Made by a program: the position numbers and the translations under genes
DNA from: Gammaproteobacteria bacterium UBA5078
Lineage (GTDB): Bacteria; Pseudomonadota; Gammaproteobacteria; Pseudomonadales; Pseudohongiellaceae
Direction: 5' to 3'
NCBI GenBank assembly: GCA_002416505.1
Contig: DIAM01000020.1
Location: 258,606 to 322,605 of the forward strand
DNA length: 64,000 bases
In this document: piece by piece, positions 21,341 through 31,303 of the stretch
Position numbering within the stretch: the stretch's first letter is position 1
Layout: the number at the start of each line of letters is the position of its first letter
The notes under the pieces: generated by a model
What the model saw: only the letters and a program-made list of their open reading frames with translations
The model's database searches: none
What the model was told of the DNA's origin: nothing

Positions 21341-23512
21341 TTACGCCAGCTTAAGTGGCAAGCGTGAGAAGGTTTTGCCAGTAACGGCAGTAAGTGCATT
21401 CGCAACCGCCGGCGCGATTGGGGGAGTACCCGGCTCGCCCACGCCGCTAGGGGCATTGGTGGAGGCTAGGATATGCACCTCGACCTCTGGCATCGCATTC
21501 ATGCGCAGCACACGGTAGTTATGGAAGTTACTCTGGTCTACTCTACCGTCGGTTAGCGTGATCTCATCTTCCAATGCGGCGGAGAGACCATAGGCGATAC
21601 CGCCCTCGATCTGCGCCTTGACGATGTCGGGATTGACCGCCACACCGCAGTCGACCACTGCCACCACGCGCTCTACCTTAAAGCTGTCGCCGTCGACCGA
21701 CACATCGACGATCTCCGCCACTGTCGAGCCGAAGGAAGAGTGCACGGCGACGCCACGACCCCAGCCCTCTGGCAACACCTTGGTGCCCCACTGCGCTTTC
21801 TCTGCCGCCAATTGCAGCACCGCTGTTTCGCGTGGGTTATTCTTCAATAGCGCAAGGCGATAGGCTACTGGGTCTTGCCCCGCCTTTCGCGCCAAGGCGT
21901 CGATGAAGACTTCCTTGCTAAACGCCGTGTGCGTATTGCCCACCGAACGCCACCACTGCACGGGAATACCCGTTTGCGTAGTATGCAGTTCGACCTGACG
22001 CTCCGGCACATGGTAGGACATCTCCGTTAAGCCCTCTATCGAGCTGGCATCGATGCCGTCGATGATCGAGGACGCCATGAAGGTGCCCTCCATGATCGAC
22101 TGACCCGCCACACGGATCTGCAGGGCACTTGGCATGCCCTCGCTATCCAGCGCTGCCGTCAGCTTGTGCACATAGGCCGGACGGTAATAGCCGCCATGCA
22201 TATCGTCTTCGCGAGACCACACCAGCTTGACTGGGGTGCCAGGTAGCTCTTTCGCGATGCGGGTCGCCTCTACAATATAGTCAGAGTTAGGGTTAGCGCG
22301 GCGACCGAAACCGCCACCGGCGAATACCGTGTTGATCTTTACTTCGTTAGTCTGGCCACCTAATACGGCGGCGATAGCCGCTTGGTCGCCCGTTGGCATC
22401 TGGCAGCCATACCACATCTCTGCCTTCGTGCCATTGACTAAGGCTACGCAGTTAATAGGCTCCATCTGCGCGTGGGATAGATAAGGGAACTCGTAGACGC
22501 CTTCGACTACATTCGAAGACGCCGCGATGCTCGCCGCGGCGTTGCCCTCGCTCTCGGCGACGACGCCGGGGGTTTCCACTAAGCCATGGTAACCCTCGAG
22601 GATCTCGGCGCTGCCGCGGGTCTCCGAGCGCGTCTCGTCCCATTGCACCTCGAGCAATTCGCGCCCCTTGGTGGCGGTCCAATAGTCGGCGGCCACTACG
22701 GCAACACCCGACTCGATGGCAAAGACATGTTGCACGCCCTTCACTGCCAGCGCCTTGCTGGCATCGAAAGACAGCACCTTGGCGCCGAAGCGCGGCGGGT
22801 GTGCGACCACTGCCGAGAGCATGCCGGGCAACTGAATGTCTTGGGTATAGATAGCGGTGCCATCGGCCTTGCCATCGTCCTTGCGCGTAGCCGCCATGGT
22901 GCCGATAAACTTGAAGTCGGCTGGAGACTTGAGACTCAGGCTTGCCGTGTCTGGCGCCGGCAACATCGCCGCCGCCATCGCGAGCTCGCCGAAGCTAGCG
23001 CTATGCTGACCATGGCTCACAAGACCGTTGGCCACTTGAATATCAGCAGCCGGCACGCCCCATTGGCTAGCCGCCGCGGACACCAACATCGCCCGCGCCG
23101 CAGCACCCGCTTCACGCATCTGCATATAGCTGTTGGCCATGCCGGTGCTGCCACCGGTGCCCTGCATGCCCATGAAGAGGTTGGCGTATTTCTCGACGTC
23201 CGCCGGAGCGTGCTCGCATACGATCTGCGCCCAGTCTGCGTCCATCTCTTCTGCCACACAGGTGGCTAGTCCGGTATAGATGCCCTGACCCATCTCGAGA
23301 TGCTTGATCAACACCTTCACCTGGTTGTCTGGACTAATGCTGACGAAGGCGTTGAACTCGAGCGAGGCAGCGCCCGCGCTCTGCGCCTGGGCAGTGCTGC
23401 TGCCTAGGTTCATGCCAAGCACGAGGCCTGCACTAGTGCCGGCGGCAACCTTGAGGAAGCCGCGACGGCTGATATTGTTAGAGCTGGTTTTAGCAAAACG
23501 TTGCATATTCAT
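21341..23512 (-). CDS. Molybdopterin-binding aldehyde/xanthine dehydrogenase-type subunit (IorB-like)
   Basis: A 723-residue large subunit of the isoquinoline 1-oxidoreductase/aldehyde oxidase branch of the xanthine oxidase family. It carries a twin-arginine signal ([11 protein letters not shown]), as expected for export of a folded molybdenum-cofactor enzyme. Molybdopterin-binding features include the GQGIYTGLA segment, [26 protein letters not shown] and the C-terminal [17 protein letters not shown], where the catalytic Glu is in GEPG. With the small IorA-like subunit it would oxidise an aldehyde or N-heterocycle and pass electrons to a periplasmic acceptor such as a cytochrome. The substrate is unknown. 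Confidence 0.88.
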   Translation of the reverse strand: MNMQRFAKTSSNNISRRGFLKVAAGTSAGLVLGMNLGSSTAQAQSAGAASLEFNAFVSISPDNQVKVLIKHLEMGQGIYTGLATCVAEEMDADWAQIVCEHAPADVEKYANLFMGMQGTGGSTGMANSYMQMREAGAAARAMLVSAAASQWGVPAADIQVANGLVSHGQHSASFGELAMAAAMLPAPDTASLSLKSPADFKFIGTMAATRKDDGKADGTAIYTQDIQLPGMLSAVVAHPPRFGAKVLSFDASKALAVKGVQHVFAIESGVAVVAADYWTATKGRELLEVQWDETRSETRGSAEILEGYHGLVETPGVVAESEGNAAASIAASSNVVEGVYEFPYLSHAQMEPINCVALVNGTKAEMWYGCQMPTGDQAAIAAVLGGQTNEVKINTVFAGGGFGRRANPNSDYIVEATRIAKELPGTPVKLVWSREDDMHGGYYRPAYVHKLTAALDSEGMPSALQIRVAGQSIMEGTFMASSIIDGIDASSIEGLTEMSYHVPERQVELHTTQTGIPVQWWRSVGNTHTAFSKEVFIDALARKAGQDPVAYRLALLKNNPRETAVLQLAAEKAQWGTKVLPEGWGRGVAVHSSFGSTVAEIVDVSVDGDSFKVERVVAVVDCGVAVNPDIVKAQIEGGIAYGLSAALEDEITLTDGRVDQSNFHNYRVLRMNAMPEVEVHILASTNAPSGVGEPGTPPIAPAVANALTAVTGKTFSRLPLKLA

Positions 23513-23988
23513 TAGGCAGCTCCTCCCACGTTCTTCATATCTTTAGCAGCGAGCTTGATGCCGGCCTTGATACGGGAATAGGTGCCACATCGGCAGATGT
23601 TGCCAGACATCGCCGCATCGATCTCGGCATCGCTCGGGTTGGCATTGCTCTCTAACAAAGCCGCGGCCGACATGATTTGACCGGACTGGCAGTAGCCACA
23701 CTGTGGCACCTGCAATTCAACCCAGGCCTGCTGCAGAGCGTTGCCCGCTGGGCTAGCCAAGCCTTCGATAGTGGTAATGTTTTTGCCGACCGCGGAGGCC
23801 ACGGTAAGTACGCAGGTGCGGGTAGCGACACCGTCAACCTGCATCGTGCAGGCGCCGCATTGCGCCAGACCACAGCCAAACTTGGTGCCAGTGAACTTCA
23901 GATGGTCGCGCACCACCCAGAGCAGTGGCATGTCACCGTCGACGTCGACATCGTGGCGTTCGCCGTTAATCATGAGTGTATAAGCCAT
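23512..23988 (-). CDS. (2Fe-2S)-binding subunit, IorA-like
   Basis: A 158-residue small subunit with two [2Fe-2S] clusters. The plant-type cluster is in the N-terminal domain (C39, C44, C47, C59). The second is in the helical C-terminal domain ([10 protein letters not shown] and ICRCGTY). It transfers electrons from the molybdenum subunit. Its stop overlaps the start of the large subunit, so translation is coupled and the complex is probably an IorAB heterodimer. A strong AGGAGG site lies upstream. It has no signal peptide of its own and is presumably exported with the Tat-signalled partner. Confidence 0.92.
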   Translation of the reverse strand: MAYTLMINGERHDVDVDGDMPLLWVVRDHLKFTGTKFGCGLAQCGACTMQVDGVATRTCVLTVASAVGKNITTIEGLASPAGNALQQAWVELQVPQCGYCQSGQIMSAAALLESNANPSDAEIDAAMSGNICRCGTYSRIKAGIKLAAKDMKNVGGAA

Positions 23989-24277
23989 AAGTCCTCCTAG
24001 GAGTGGGACAGATTATTCGTGGAGATTGCAAATAGAACACGCGCCCAGAGACAAGAACGAGCGCCCGCTAAAAGATTTTGCTGTAAGGATGCGTACGATA
24101 CTCCATTCAAAGAGGATCATAAACCGAGAACAGTAATAATTTGCCGCCCCATTGGTGCTAAAAACTCTGCTATAAAGAGGCCAAGTAAAAGATTGATGCT
24201 GGCTACCCACAGGCCAGCCTCGTTGATAATAAGAGTATAGCCACCACATAAGCTCCCCCAAACTAGGAGACACTGCC

Positions 24278-26206
24278 TTGACCGACTACCTGCTTCTAAT
24301 CTTTATATTCCTCTTTGCGGGAGTGGTGGCGGTGCCGATCGCCTCACATTTCAAGCTCGGTTCCGTGCTGGGCTATTTGATTGCGGGCATCGCGATTAGC
24401 CCCGTCTTGTCGCTACTCCTAGTCGACGTCGAGTCGCTGCAACACATCGCCGAGTTCGGCGTGGTGATGATGCTCTTCCTCGTCGGCCTCGAACTGGAGC
24501 CCCAGCTGCTATGGCAGATGCGGGCGCGCCTGCTGGGACTAGGTGGCTTCCAGGTGCTCCTCACTACCGTTTTGGTGATGGGAGTCGCGATGCTACTCGG
24601 CCAGTCCTGGTCCGTGGCCTTAGCGATTGGCCTAGTGTTCTCACTCTCCTCTACCGCGATCGTGTTACAGACTCTCAACGAGAAGGGTTTGATGAAGTCC
24701 GACGGCGGCAAGGGCAGTTTCTCCGTGCTGCTGTTTCAGGACATCGCCGTCATCCCGATGCTGGCACTACTGCCACTGCTCGCCCTCCCTAGCCTCTCTG
24801 GCGCACTAGATCATGGCGCCACGGCCATCGGAGAGAGCGCAGCACACGACGCCGGCCTGAGCCTCGTGGCGGGCCTGAACGCCTGGCAGACCGCCTTGGT
24901 CACCATCGCCGCCATCGCCGCGGTCATCTTCGGCGGAAGCCGCCTTACTGCGCCGCTGTTTCGCTACATCGCCTCGGCGCGATTGCGGGAACTATTCACC
25001 GCCAGCGCGCTACTGCTAATTGTGAGTATCGCACTGCTGATGTCCCTGGTCGGGCTCTCCCCCGCACTGGGCACCTTCTTGGCGGGCGTGGTGCTCGCCA
25101 ATAGCGAATACCGCCATGAGTTGGAGTCCGATATCGACCCGTTCAAGGGGCTGCTGCTAGGGCTGTTCTTCATGACGGTAGGGGCGGGCATCAACTTCGC
25201 GCTTCTATTCGACAACCTCGCTGTCATCTTAGCCCTCACTATCGGGCTAATCCTATTGAAGGCCGCAGTGATATTCGTGGTGGCACGCTTCTTCGAACTG
25301 CGTGGCGCAAATCTTTGGCTCATTTCACTGGGCTTGGCGCAAGCCGGCGAGTTCGGCTTCGTACTGCTCTCCTTCACTGTCGCGTCTAACGTGATTCCAA
25401 GCGCTATCGCCGAGCAGTTACTGTTAATCGTGGCGCTTTCGATGCTGTTGACCCCGCTGCTATTCATCATCTACGAACGCATTATCGCGCCGCGCTATCA
25501 AGCCAAGATCAACCGCGAGGCCGACCCTATCGATCAACACTGCAAGGTGATCATCGCGGGCCACGGCCGCGTTGGCGGCATCGCCAATCGCATGTTGCGC
25601 GGCGCCGGTTTCGACACCACGGTGATCGACTTTAGCTCCTCGAACTTGGAGATGCTGCGCGCCTTCAATATGAAGGTGTATTACGGCGACGCCACGCGTC
25701 CCGACCTATTGCATGCGGCAGGCATCGACTCCGCCGACATCTTGGTTATTGCAATCGACGGCAAGGAACACATCACCGAACTGGTTCGATATATGAACAA
25801 GACCCACCCTCATGTGCACCTGATCGCCCGCGCCGTGGATCGTCATCATGTCTATGATCTATGGGCCGCGGGTTGTCGCGACATCGTGCGCGAGACCTTC
25901 GATAGCTCGCTGCGCATCGGCCGTTCTGCTCTGATCGCCCTAGGGAAAACTCAGGACAAGGCGATGCAGATCTCGAATCTATTCGAACAGGTTGATCGGC
26001 GCTATATGCGGGAGATGGCCGATCTCTACGACCCCGAGATACTGCCCCACCAGAACGCCGCCTATGTCAGCAAGGTGATCGAGCTGAACGAGGAATGGGC
26101 GCGGCAGATCAAGGCCAAGACCTTCGCGTCGCAAGACGAAGAGCTAAGCGAAGAGGACATCGAGAAACTGGGGGATATCTACCTAAGCAACCCTACCAAT
26201 GGTTAA
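24278..26206 (+). CDS. KefB/KefC-type monovalent cation:proton antiporter
   Basis: A 642-residue CPA2 transporter. Twelve or so membrane segments fill residues 1-390, including FQDIAVIPMLALLPLL. A TrkA-N (RCK) domain follows from about residue 420, with GHGRVG and a following TVIDFSSSN strand end. Length and layout match the Kef glutathione-gated potassium efflux proteins, although no KefF/KefG partner lies nearby. It starts at a TTG with an AGGAGA site about 9 bases upstream; no better ATG exists. It converges with the metallo-beta-lactamase-fold gene with a 5-base gap. Confidence 0.88.
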   Translation: MTDYLLLIFIFLFAGVVAVPIASHFKLGSVLGYLIAGIAISPVLSLLLVDVESLQHIAEFGVVMMLFLVGLELEPQLLWQMRARLLGLGGFQVLLTTVLVMGVAMLLGQSWSVALAIGLVFSLSSTAIVLQTLNEKGLMKSDGGKGSFSVLLFQDIAVIPMLALLPLLALPSLSGALDHGATAIGESAAHDAGLSLVAGLNAWQTALVTIAAIAAVIFGGSRLTAPLFRYIASARLRELFTASALLLIVSIALLMSLVGLSPALGTFLAGVVLANSEYRHELESDIDPFKGLLLGLFFMTVGAGINFALLFDNLAVILALTIGLILLKAAVIFVVARFFELRGANLWLISLGLAQAGEFGFVLLSFTVASNVIPSAIAEQLLLIVALSMLLTPLLFIIYERIIAPRYQAKINREADPIDQHCKVIIAGHGRVGGIANRMLRGAGFDTTVIDFSSSNLEMLRAFNMKVYYGDATRPDLLHAAGIDSADILVIAIDGKEHITELVRYMNKTHPHVHLIARAVDRHHVYDLWAAGCRDIVRETFDSSLRIGRSALIALGKTQDKAMQISNLFEQVDRRYMREMADLYDPEILPHQNAAYVSKVIELNEEWARQIKAKTFASQDEELSEEDIEKLGDIYLSNPTNG

Positions 26207-26211
26207 TGAAA

Positions 26212-27132
26212 TCATTGCGTGAGTTCCTGATACACGATGGGCAGCAGGTCGTTCTGATTCCAGGTCGCCTCGCCGCCCCAGCGCGCGTCCAGATCTGCAG
26301 TGGGTGCGGCGGCTAAGACCTCCTCGAGGCTCATGCCTTGCGCAATCAAGGCCGCCACTCGGTCGCGCACCGTGGTCATCATGTCATAGACCTCCACCAT
26401 GCCCGCCCTGTCGCTGAGACCGAAACCGTGCCCCGGAATCACCTTCGTATTGGGGCCCGCGATCTCGATGGCGAGCGCCATTGCCTCGATCATGCCTAGA
26501 TAACTACCGCCATTATAGTGGTCGATGATGGGATAGAAGTTGGTGCGAAACACGTCGCCGAGATGCAACGCATCGGACTGCACGAAATGCACGAAGCTAT
26601 CGCCATCGGTGTGCGCCGGGGGCGCTAGAAACACGCGCACCTCCTCGTCGTTGAGATGGAAGCTGATGGCTTTGGAGTAGGTAATTACAGGTCGTGCCTG
26701 CGCCGATGGCTGCGGGAAGAACATGCCGCCGCGCCGCGGAATGCGCAGCTCTGTGAGCATCTTCAGGCGCACGCTCTCATGGGCAAGGATGACCACGCCA
26801 TACTCGGCGAGATTATTATTGCCCCCGATGTGGTCCGGATGAATATGAGTATTCACCGCGAAGCGAATGGGCTGGTCCGTCAACTCCCCTACCGCCTCAA
26901 GCAGCGCCTGCGTATCTCGGTCCCAGCGATCGTCGATCAACAACACGCCATCGGGCCCATAGAAGGCCCCGATATTACCGCCGCCATCGGGCGCCTGTAG
27001 CATCACCACCTTGTCGTTGATCGGGATAATCTCGAAGCCCTGCTGCGCGCTGACTTGCGCGGCAACGCTGCTAAGGAGAACTAAGGCTAGCACTGGCAGC
27101 AAGGAGTGCCTTGTCTTGGCGGAATTGAACAT
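26212..27132 (-). CDS. Exported metallo-beta-lactamase-fold hydrolase
   Basis: A 306-residue MBL-fold protein with a signal peptide ending near VSAQQ. The zinc motif HxHxDH is present as THIHPDHIGG, followed by HTDGDSFVHF and IPGHGFG with further His ligands. The order resembles the SoxH/quinoprotein-relay or subclass B3-like hydrolases, so beta-lactamase activity should not be assumed. The start at 27,132 follows the GAGG in TGATGAGGTG; starts further upstream would run into ald and lose the signal peptide position. It lies 31 bases downstream of ald and is probably co-transcribed. Confidence 0.85.
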   Translation of the reverse strand: MFNSAKTRHSLLPVLALVLLSSVAAQVSAQQGFEIIPINDKVVMLQAPDGGGNIGAFYGPDGVLLIDDRWDRDTQALLEAVGELTDQPIRFAVNTHIHPDHIGGNNNLAEYGVVILAHESVRLKMLTELRIPRRGGMFFPQPSAQARPVITYSKAISFHLNDEEVRVFLAPPAHTDGDSFVHFVQSDALHLGDVFRTNFYPIIDHYNGGSYLGMIEAMALAIEIAGPNTKVIPGHGFGLSDRAGMVEVYDMMTTVRDRVAALIAQGMSLEEVLAAAPTADLDARWGGEATWNQNDLLPIVYQELTQ

Positions 27133-27163
27133 CATCACCTCATCACTATTTTTATTGTAAGAC

Positions 27164-28291
27164 TTACTCGGCTTGCAAAGCCTGCCCCGCCTCCACATAT
27201 TCTAAACCGAGTGCGTCGGCCACCGGTTTAGCCGTGATCTTGCCGGCATGCACATTTAGGCCATTGCGCAGATGGGGATCATCGAGTAAGGCCTTCTTCA
27301 AGCCCTTATTCGCCAAGGCTAAGGCGAAAGGCAGAGTGGCATTGGTAAGCGCGATTGTCGAGGTGCGCGCCACCGCGCCGGGCATGTTGGTGACGCAGTA
27401 GTGAATGATGCCGTCGACCTCATACACCGGGTCCTCATGGGTAGTGGGCCGGCTAGTCTCGAAGCAGCCGCCCTGATCGATGGCCACGTCGACCATTACC
27501 GTTCCCGGTTTCATGATCTTGAGCATCTCGCGGCTTACCAGCTTAGGCGCGGCCGCCCCGGGGATCAATACCGCGCCGATCACCAAGTCGGCCCTGCGCA
27601 GCGCCTGCTCGATATTCTCGATTGTGGAATACTGAGTCGTTATCTGCCCCACGAAGAGATCGTCCAATTGACGTAGGCGTGGCAGCGAGCGGTCCAGCAT
27701 CGTCACTCGCGCGCCCATGCCCACCGCTATGCGTGCCGCACTCAGGCCGACTACGCCACCGCCGATCACCACCACATTGGCTGGTGCCACGCCTGGCACA
27801 CCGCCGAGCAGGATGCCATTGCCGCCGCGGATCTTCTCGAGGCAGAAGGCGCCCTGTTGCACAGATAGCCGCCCCGCCACCTCACTCATCGGGGCGAGTA
27901 GCGGCAGGCCACCATGAGAATCCGTGACCGACTCATAGGCCACACAACTAGCGCCGGACTCCATGAGCATACGCGTCTGCTCCGGGTCGGGTGCGAGATG
28001 CAGATAGGCAAACAGTAGCTGCCCCTTGCGCAGCATCTTGCACTCCGCTGCCTGCGGCTCCTTCACCTTCACGATCATGCCTGCCTGGGCGTAGAGGCTC
28101 TTGGCGTCGTCCACAAGCTGCGCCCCTACCTGCTCGTACAGTGCGTCGGCGAAGCCCGTGCCGGTGCCCGCATCGCGCTGCACCAAGACCTTATGGCCAT
28201 GGCTACAGAGCTCGCGCACACCCGCTGGGGTAAGGCCAACTCTGAATTCATTGTTCTTAACTTCCTTTGGAACTCCGACAATCATAAGCAT
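27164..28291 (-). CDS. ald: Alanine dehydrogenase
   Basis: A 375-residue NAD-dependent L-alanine dehydrogenase interconverting L-alanine and pyruvate plus ammonia. The N-terminus ([21 protein letters not shown]), the substrate Lys/His region (VKVKEPQ, FAYLHLA), the Rossmann motif [12 protein letters not shown] and [14 protein letters not shown] all match. The family length is about 370. Two close ATGs exist (28,291 and 28,285); GGAG at four bases upstream favours the first. Upstream is an M42-like peptidase on the same strand, which suggests an amino-acid catabolic setting. Confidence 0.95.
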   Translation of the reverse strand: MLMIVGVPKEVKNNEFRVGLTPAGVRELCSHGHKVLVQRDAGTGTGFADALYEQVGAQLVDDAKSLYAQAGMIVKVKEPQAAECKMLRKGQLLFAYLHLAPDPEQTRMLMESGASCVAYESVTDSHGGLPLLAPMSEVAGRLSVQQGAFCLEKIRGGNGILLGGVPGVAPANVVVIGGGVVGLSAARIAVGMGARVTMLDRSLPRLRQLDDLFVGQITTQYSTIENIEQALRRADLVIGAVLIPGAAAPKLVSREMLKIMKPGTVMVDVAIDQGGCFETSRPTTHEDPVYEVDGIIHYCVTNMPGAVARTSTIALTNATLPFALALANKGLKKALLDDPHLRNGLNVHAGKITAKPVADALGLEYVEAGQALQAE

Positions 28292-28311
28292 TGCACTCCA
28301 ATTATATAACG

Positions 28312-30417
28312 TTACTCCAGCTCCAAAGGTGCCAGAGTCATAGCTTTGATTAGTTTGATCAGCCCCGCGATATCGCGAATATCCGAGATCTCCGCCGGCG
28401 AATGGCTATAGCGCCCAGGCCAAGACAGCCCCGCATTCGGCGCGCCGAAGAAGGTGAAGCGCGTGCCATCGGTACCGCCCTGTGTGTGACCGATCTGATA
28501 GGGGATGCCCATCGACTCGGCCACCGCGAGATTGCGCCTCAGCTCGTAAGGCGTGGCCATGCTGCCGTTCTCAATCGAGCGCAGAACCGGCCCGTCACCC
28601 AGTGGTGCGAGCGCGAAATGCGGAGACTCCAGTGGCGTGTGGGAGGATACGAAGGTGTCTATGCTATAGACGCGACGCGTGCTATCGCCATAACGTTTCG
28701 CCAATTCACCAGCACCACGCAGGCCGCCCTCCTCCTGTACCGACCACGCATAGATCATGCGGTTCTTAACCTGCGTTGGGTCTATCTCGTTGATCGCAGT
28801 AAGGAGCGACATGACCCCCACCCTATCGTCCATGGATCGGGACGCGTAACGATAGTGGCCCATGTGATGCCCCTGCTTGTGCATCGTGATGCCCATGCCG
28901 ACACGCACGCCTGCCGCCGCCAGCGCTTCCGCATTCATGCCGAACCATGCCCGCACCGCGTCGGGGCGCTTCGTGTCGGGATTGGGCCGCTGCAAGAACA
29001 CCCCGCGTAGATAAGTCGGTGTGCTACTGGATGTAGACTCCACACCCGGGTCTATCTGCAGCACCGCCGGCTGCCCCTCCCATGCGGTGGTGACCACCCC
29101 GCCCAAGCTGCGCAGGCTAAGCGTGCCGTCTGCCGCGATCTGGGTGATCTCCCAACCCACCTCGTCCATATGGGCTATGAACACAGTGGCCTCGCCCGCG
29201 GGCTCACCGAACTCCACGGTAAGATTGCCAATCGCGTCGATCTGCGCGCGCTCTTTCGCCCATGCCGGCAGCCCATCGTAGACATGCTGGCGCACCGCGC
29301 CCTCGTGGCGCGGCACCCCCATTAGCTCGGCAAAGGTATCGAGACGCTGCTCCATGGCCAGTAATTCTGTGCGCTCAGCATGCGCCCCGAAACGGGCAGG
29401 ATCGTTGTTGATGACGCTGGCAGGGGGCGGCGCCGCTACCCAGGCAGGCGCGGCCGCGCTGGGGTTAATAGCGCTCACTAGCGTCGCCATCAAGTCATTC
29501 GCCGCGCCGATCTTCATTCGCTCCATCAGTGCGTCCGGGCTCGACACCTGTGGCGTAATCACGCGCACCGATTCGATATCGCGCTGCGTAAACACCACCC
29601 CGAGATTGCCCGCTAGCGTTGGCAGTACCCGGTTGCTCGCTTGTGTGTCACCCGGCCCCACTAAGATAAGATTGTCCGCATGGGGAAGCCAACGCAGCGC
29701 GGCGGCCATGCCCGTCCAACCGAATACCTGCTGCACGCTGAGCACATAACTGGTGCTGCCCTGCGCGCCATTGAGCCCCGCCTGCGCCGCCGCGAATACC
29801 GCGGCACAGGAGACCCGTGCGCCCGTGCGCGGCCCCGCTAACTCGTCCGCATAGCTCCAAGCGGGGATATCCCGCAAGATCGGGTTCAGCAAGGATATCC
29901 CAAGTGCCGCGACCTCCGCTGCCGAGTCCACACCGGCATCTAGCCAGAGATCGTTCTGCGTGATCAGCGCCGTCTCATCCGCATGCTGGGCCGCGAAGTG
30001 ACCGTTCGCGACGCCAGAGACAACTACCTGCGGCCCCGACTCGGTCAGCACACGCAGGTGCTGCCCCTCATGGGCCTGATCCCAGAGCGGATGATTAGAG
30101 CCCGTGCCGATGCGATGCACCCGTATATAACCATCGTCGGTAATCTGGCTGACCGAGTAGGCGTAGGAATCTAGTCCGCAGGCCACCACAGTGTGAGGGC
30201 TGCCCTGGCCGACGCTCTTGATGAGATTGCCGTAGCGATCGCGCTGCCAACCCGGGAAGTTTGCCTCAAGCGAATCTGTAGCCCAATGCTCATGACCGGT
30301 AGGGGCATCGAGCGCAACCCAGGAAGCCAGAATGTCGCCAGTGCTAGGTTGGGCGAGGGAGAAAGTACAATGAAGAATCGACAATAAGAAAATGGAAAAC
30401 GCACAAAACCGCTTCAT
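28312..30417 (-). CDS. M42-like aminopeptidase, exported
   Basis: A 701-residue protein with a signal peptide (MKRFCAFSIFLLSILHCTFSLAQ). Its peptidase domains resemble the M42/M20 clan MH zinc aminopeptidases: FIAHMDEVGWEIT with the first metal His and Asp, SRSMDDRVGVMSLL, WSVQEEGGLRGAGE with the catalytic Glu pair, SIDTFVSS and a late GHTQGGTDGTRF His. At about twice the usual 350 residues, the N-terminal half (about 30-350) looks like an extra peptidase-like or beta domain. The start at 30,417 has AAGAGG upstream; the longer frame adds a non-signal extension. Confidence 0.85.
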   Translation of the reverse strand: MKRFCAFSIFLLSILHCTFSLAQPSTGDILASWVALDAPTGHEHWATDSLEANFPGWQRDRYGNLIKSVGQGSPHTVVACGLDSYAYSVSQITDDGYIRVHRIGTGSNHPLWDQAHEGQHLRVLTESGPQVVVSGVANGHFAAQHADETALITQNDLWLDAGVDSAAEVAALGISLLNPILRDIPAWSYADELAGPRTGARVSCAAVFAAAQAGLNGAQGSTSYVLSVQQVFGWTGMAAALRWLPHADNLILVGPGDTQASNRVLPTLAGNLGVVFTQRDIESVRVITPQVSSPDALMERMKIGAANDLMATLVSAINPSAAAPAWVAAPPPASVINNDPARFGAHAERTELLAMEQRLDTFAELMGVPRHEGAVRQHVYDGLPAWAKERAQIDAIGNLTVEFGEPAGEATVFIAHMDEVGWEITQIAADGTLSLRSLGGVVTTAWEGQPAVLQIDPGVESTSSSTPTYLRGVFLQRPNPDTKRPDAVRAWFGMNAEALAAAGVRVGMGITMHKQGHHMGHYRYASRSMDDRVGVMSLLTAINEIDPTQVKNRMIYAWSVQEEGGLRGAGELAKRYGDSTRRVYSIDTFVSSHTPLESPHFALAPLGDGPVLRSIENGSMATPYELRRNLAVAESMGIPYQIGHTQGGTDGTRFTFFGAPNAGLSWPGRYSHSPAEISDIRDIAGLIKLIKAMTLAPLELE

Positions 30418-30501
30418 AAGACCTCTTTCGAAAACGAGATTATCAACTAGTGGATTTGGCACTACTTCGAAGATGACATCCGTTTGCCGAGAACAGCTCT
30501 T

Positions 30502-31086
30502 TCAGGAAGACAGCTTCTTGCAGCTTATACGCCAGTTTGTGTACACGAAGGACCCATCACTGCTGATCCACTCGCCTCTCCAGTCAAAACCCTGCGCACT
30601 GATATTGCTAAACGTCAGTGTAGAAAAACCGTCTATGTTCCTGCCCGGCGCCTTCTGCGGCTGGCGCAGCACGATCTCATCGCCCACCACTGTGCCGGTC
30701 CACTCGCCGCTGCCATAGACCGGCATCGAGAAATAGGTGACCCGCCATTGCTGCGTGAGCGGATCGAAGATACGGATATTACCGTTGTGCGCGCTGCCCG
30801 AGCGGCCACTGTCGATAATCCCATAACCATTGAGATAATAGTGCGCATCCCACGTGCGCTGCCCCTGCGTCCACTGCTCCGTGCTTGGGTTGAAGACCTC
30901 GTCTGTACAGTCGTTCCTGCCGACCATGAAAGCAAACTGACTAAGCTGTGGCGGCGCATCGGGATTAGGCCGCCCGTAGGGATATTCTGAACTAGGGTCG
31001 TAGGGTTGATTGCCAGCACGAGGCTCCGCAGCGTGGGCGACTAGCGCGGTAAAACCCAAAACGAAAAATAGAATGGCTTGTTTCAT
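30502..31086 (-). CDS. Exported lipocalin-like hypothetical protein
   Basis: A 194-residue protein with a signal peptide ending at AHAAEP. The mature part has the beta-rich pattern of DUF1579-type/lipocalin-like proteins: a start of FAFMVGRNDCTDE, a central DAHYYLNGYGIID and IRIFDPLTQQWRVTYFSMP, and a closing FDWRGEWIS. Two Cys (in RNDCTD and RISCKK) are placed to form a disulfide. No catalytic role can be assigned. Confidence 0.7.
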   Translation of the reverse strand: MKQAILFFVLGFTALVAHAAEPRAGNQPYDPSSEYPYGRPNPDAPPQLSQFAFMVGRNDCTDEVFNPSTEQWTQGQRTWDAHYYLNGYGIIDSGRSGSAHNGNIRIFDPLTQQWRVTYFSMPVYGSGEWTGTVVGDEIVLRQPQKAPGRNIDGFSTLTFSNISAQGFDWRGEWISSDGSFVYTNWRISCKKLSS

Positions 31087-31303
31087 TCCCCTTCTCCCTC
31101 GCGAGTGCCCCTAGCGTTGAGACACTAGAATCGCAAAGAATAGGGCTTACCGCCAGTAAAACATCTGCCATGTCGCCACCGGAAAACACTAAACGCCTAA
31201 GTAAGCTGTTATTCTTGTTTTGGGTTGAGATGTTTGGCAAACAACACCCAAACACCCCAAATCGCCCAATCCCGACGCAAGGGAAACCGCAAACAGGATG
31301 ACC

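Noticed and set aside
21096..21518. Open frame crossing the end of the DUF5916 gene
   Set aside because: It overlaps a well-supported gene in another frame and runs through the bidirectional terminator.
24013..24273. Overlapping short open frames between iorA and the Kef-type gene
   Set aside because: They are on both strands, have no ribosome binding site and no recognisable protein features; the stretch is better seen as promoter region.
26212..27132. Calling the MBL-fold gene an antibiotic-resistance beta-lactamase
   Set aside because: The HxHxDH motif is shared by many hydrolases and the surrounding motifs do not single out a true beta-lactamase.
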